Below, in pieces: positions 63,958 through 64,000 of a DNA stretch of 64,000 nt. The notes under the pieces were generated by a model, which worked only from the letters and a program-made list of their open reading frames with translations, did not search any database and was not told the origin of the DNA. The position numbers and the translations under genes are program-made. The first letter of the stretch is position 1. Every line of letters starts with the position of its first letter. The stretch spans positions 47,199 through 111,198 of the forward strand of contig NZ_JABSOE010000004.1 in assembly GCF_013618865.1 (NCBI RefSeq). The letters are read 5' to 3'. Origin of the DNA: Phocaeicola faecicola (GTDB lineage: Bacteria; Bacteroidota; Bacteroidia; Bacteroidales; Bacteroidaceae).

Positions 63958-64000
63958 GTCATGCCGCTTTAGCTGTTCTGCTCGTGACCTTGTCTATCAT

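Larger units (their letters stand above)
63541..64000. other. 460-nt region after dprA without a sizeable gene
   Basis: It contains a candidate minus-strand small RNA (63558-63622) with promoter, a 13-bp inverted repeat near 63813-63853 and a short 37-codon minus-strand frame (63844-63957). The rest (63660-63810) is AT-rich then pyrimidine-rich, with no recognised signal. Confidence 0.5.

Noticed and set aside
1..64000. CRISPR array, prophage, insertion sequence or origin
   Set aside because: No direct-repeat/spacer pattern, phage genes, transposase or DnaA-box cluster was seen in the window.

Overview
The window is chromosomal DNA from a gut-type Bacteroidales bacterium, most likely Bacteroides or Phocaeicola. 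The evidence is repeated -7 promoter elements of the form TAnnTTTG, a fused SecDF, a fused gamma-alpha 2-oxoacid:ferredoxin oxidoreductase, HU-HIG and DUF3467 proteins, GH20, GH109-like and CBM20-GH77 enzymes, and a zinc-free L36. I see no CRISPR array, prophage, complete insertion sequence or origin. This is mostly core genome, so the unusual material sits in intergenic structures and a few odd paralogues.

Layout. 1-6.3 kb (+): purB, an RluB-type pseudouridine synthase with a long Asn/Gly/Arg-rich front, asnS, and a membrane-anchored MutS-like ATPase. 6.6-24.8 kb (-): the str, S10, spc and alpha ribosomal clusters in canonical order (rpsL-rpsG-fusA; rpsJ to rpsQ; rplN to secY; map-infA-rpmJ-rpsM-rpsK-rpsD-rpoA-rplQ), apparently fired from a strong promoter ahead of rpsL. 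24.9-25.2 kb: a DUF3467 gene. 25.6-28.3 kb (+): a CBM20-GH77 4-alpha-glucanotransferase. 28.4-33.3 kb: waaA and gltX (-), diverging from a PgpH-type HD phosphodiesterase (+).

33.5-41.0 kb: a secreted GH109-type protein (+), an HU-HIG/winged-helix protein (-), a priA-PHP-tyrosine phosphatase cluster (-) and a Gfo/Idh/MocA oxidoreductase (+). 41.1-44.8 kb (-): an outer-membrane beta-barrel protein and korA-korB. tRNA-Arg(CCU) follows at 44.9 kb. 45.1-47.4 kb: kbl and an SDR threonine dehydrogenase, divergent, together forming the threonine-to-glycine route. 47.5-53.0 kb (-): a GH20 lipoprotein and secDF. 53.2-59.7 kb (-): one probable operon, dapB, lepB, a second S26 protein, wbqC-like, two rhomboids and an EEP-family protein. 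59.7-63.5 kb: DUF2851 (+), dus (-), a hotdog thioesterase and dprA (+).

Most interesting observations. (1) At about 63558-63622 on the minus strand there is a free-standing promoter (TTTG-N19-TACTTTTG) and an intrinsic terminator about 65 nt apart with no gene between them: a candidate small RNA whose body is complementary to an ATGAAAAAA-type start region. (2) The second S26 signal-peptidase-like protein (56492-57439) has lost both residues of the Ser/Lys dyad (Ser to Gly, Lys to Ser) and looks like a pseudoprotease co-transcribed with an intact LepB. (3) A four-TM MutS-family ATPase. (4) An HU-HIG protein with a winged-helix tail, with a 22-bp tandem repeat in its leader. (5) Several long unexplained hairpins in leaders or gaps: asnS leader, mutS-like/rplQ gap, fusA-rpsJ gap, and upstream of the GH109 gene.
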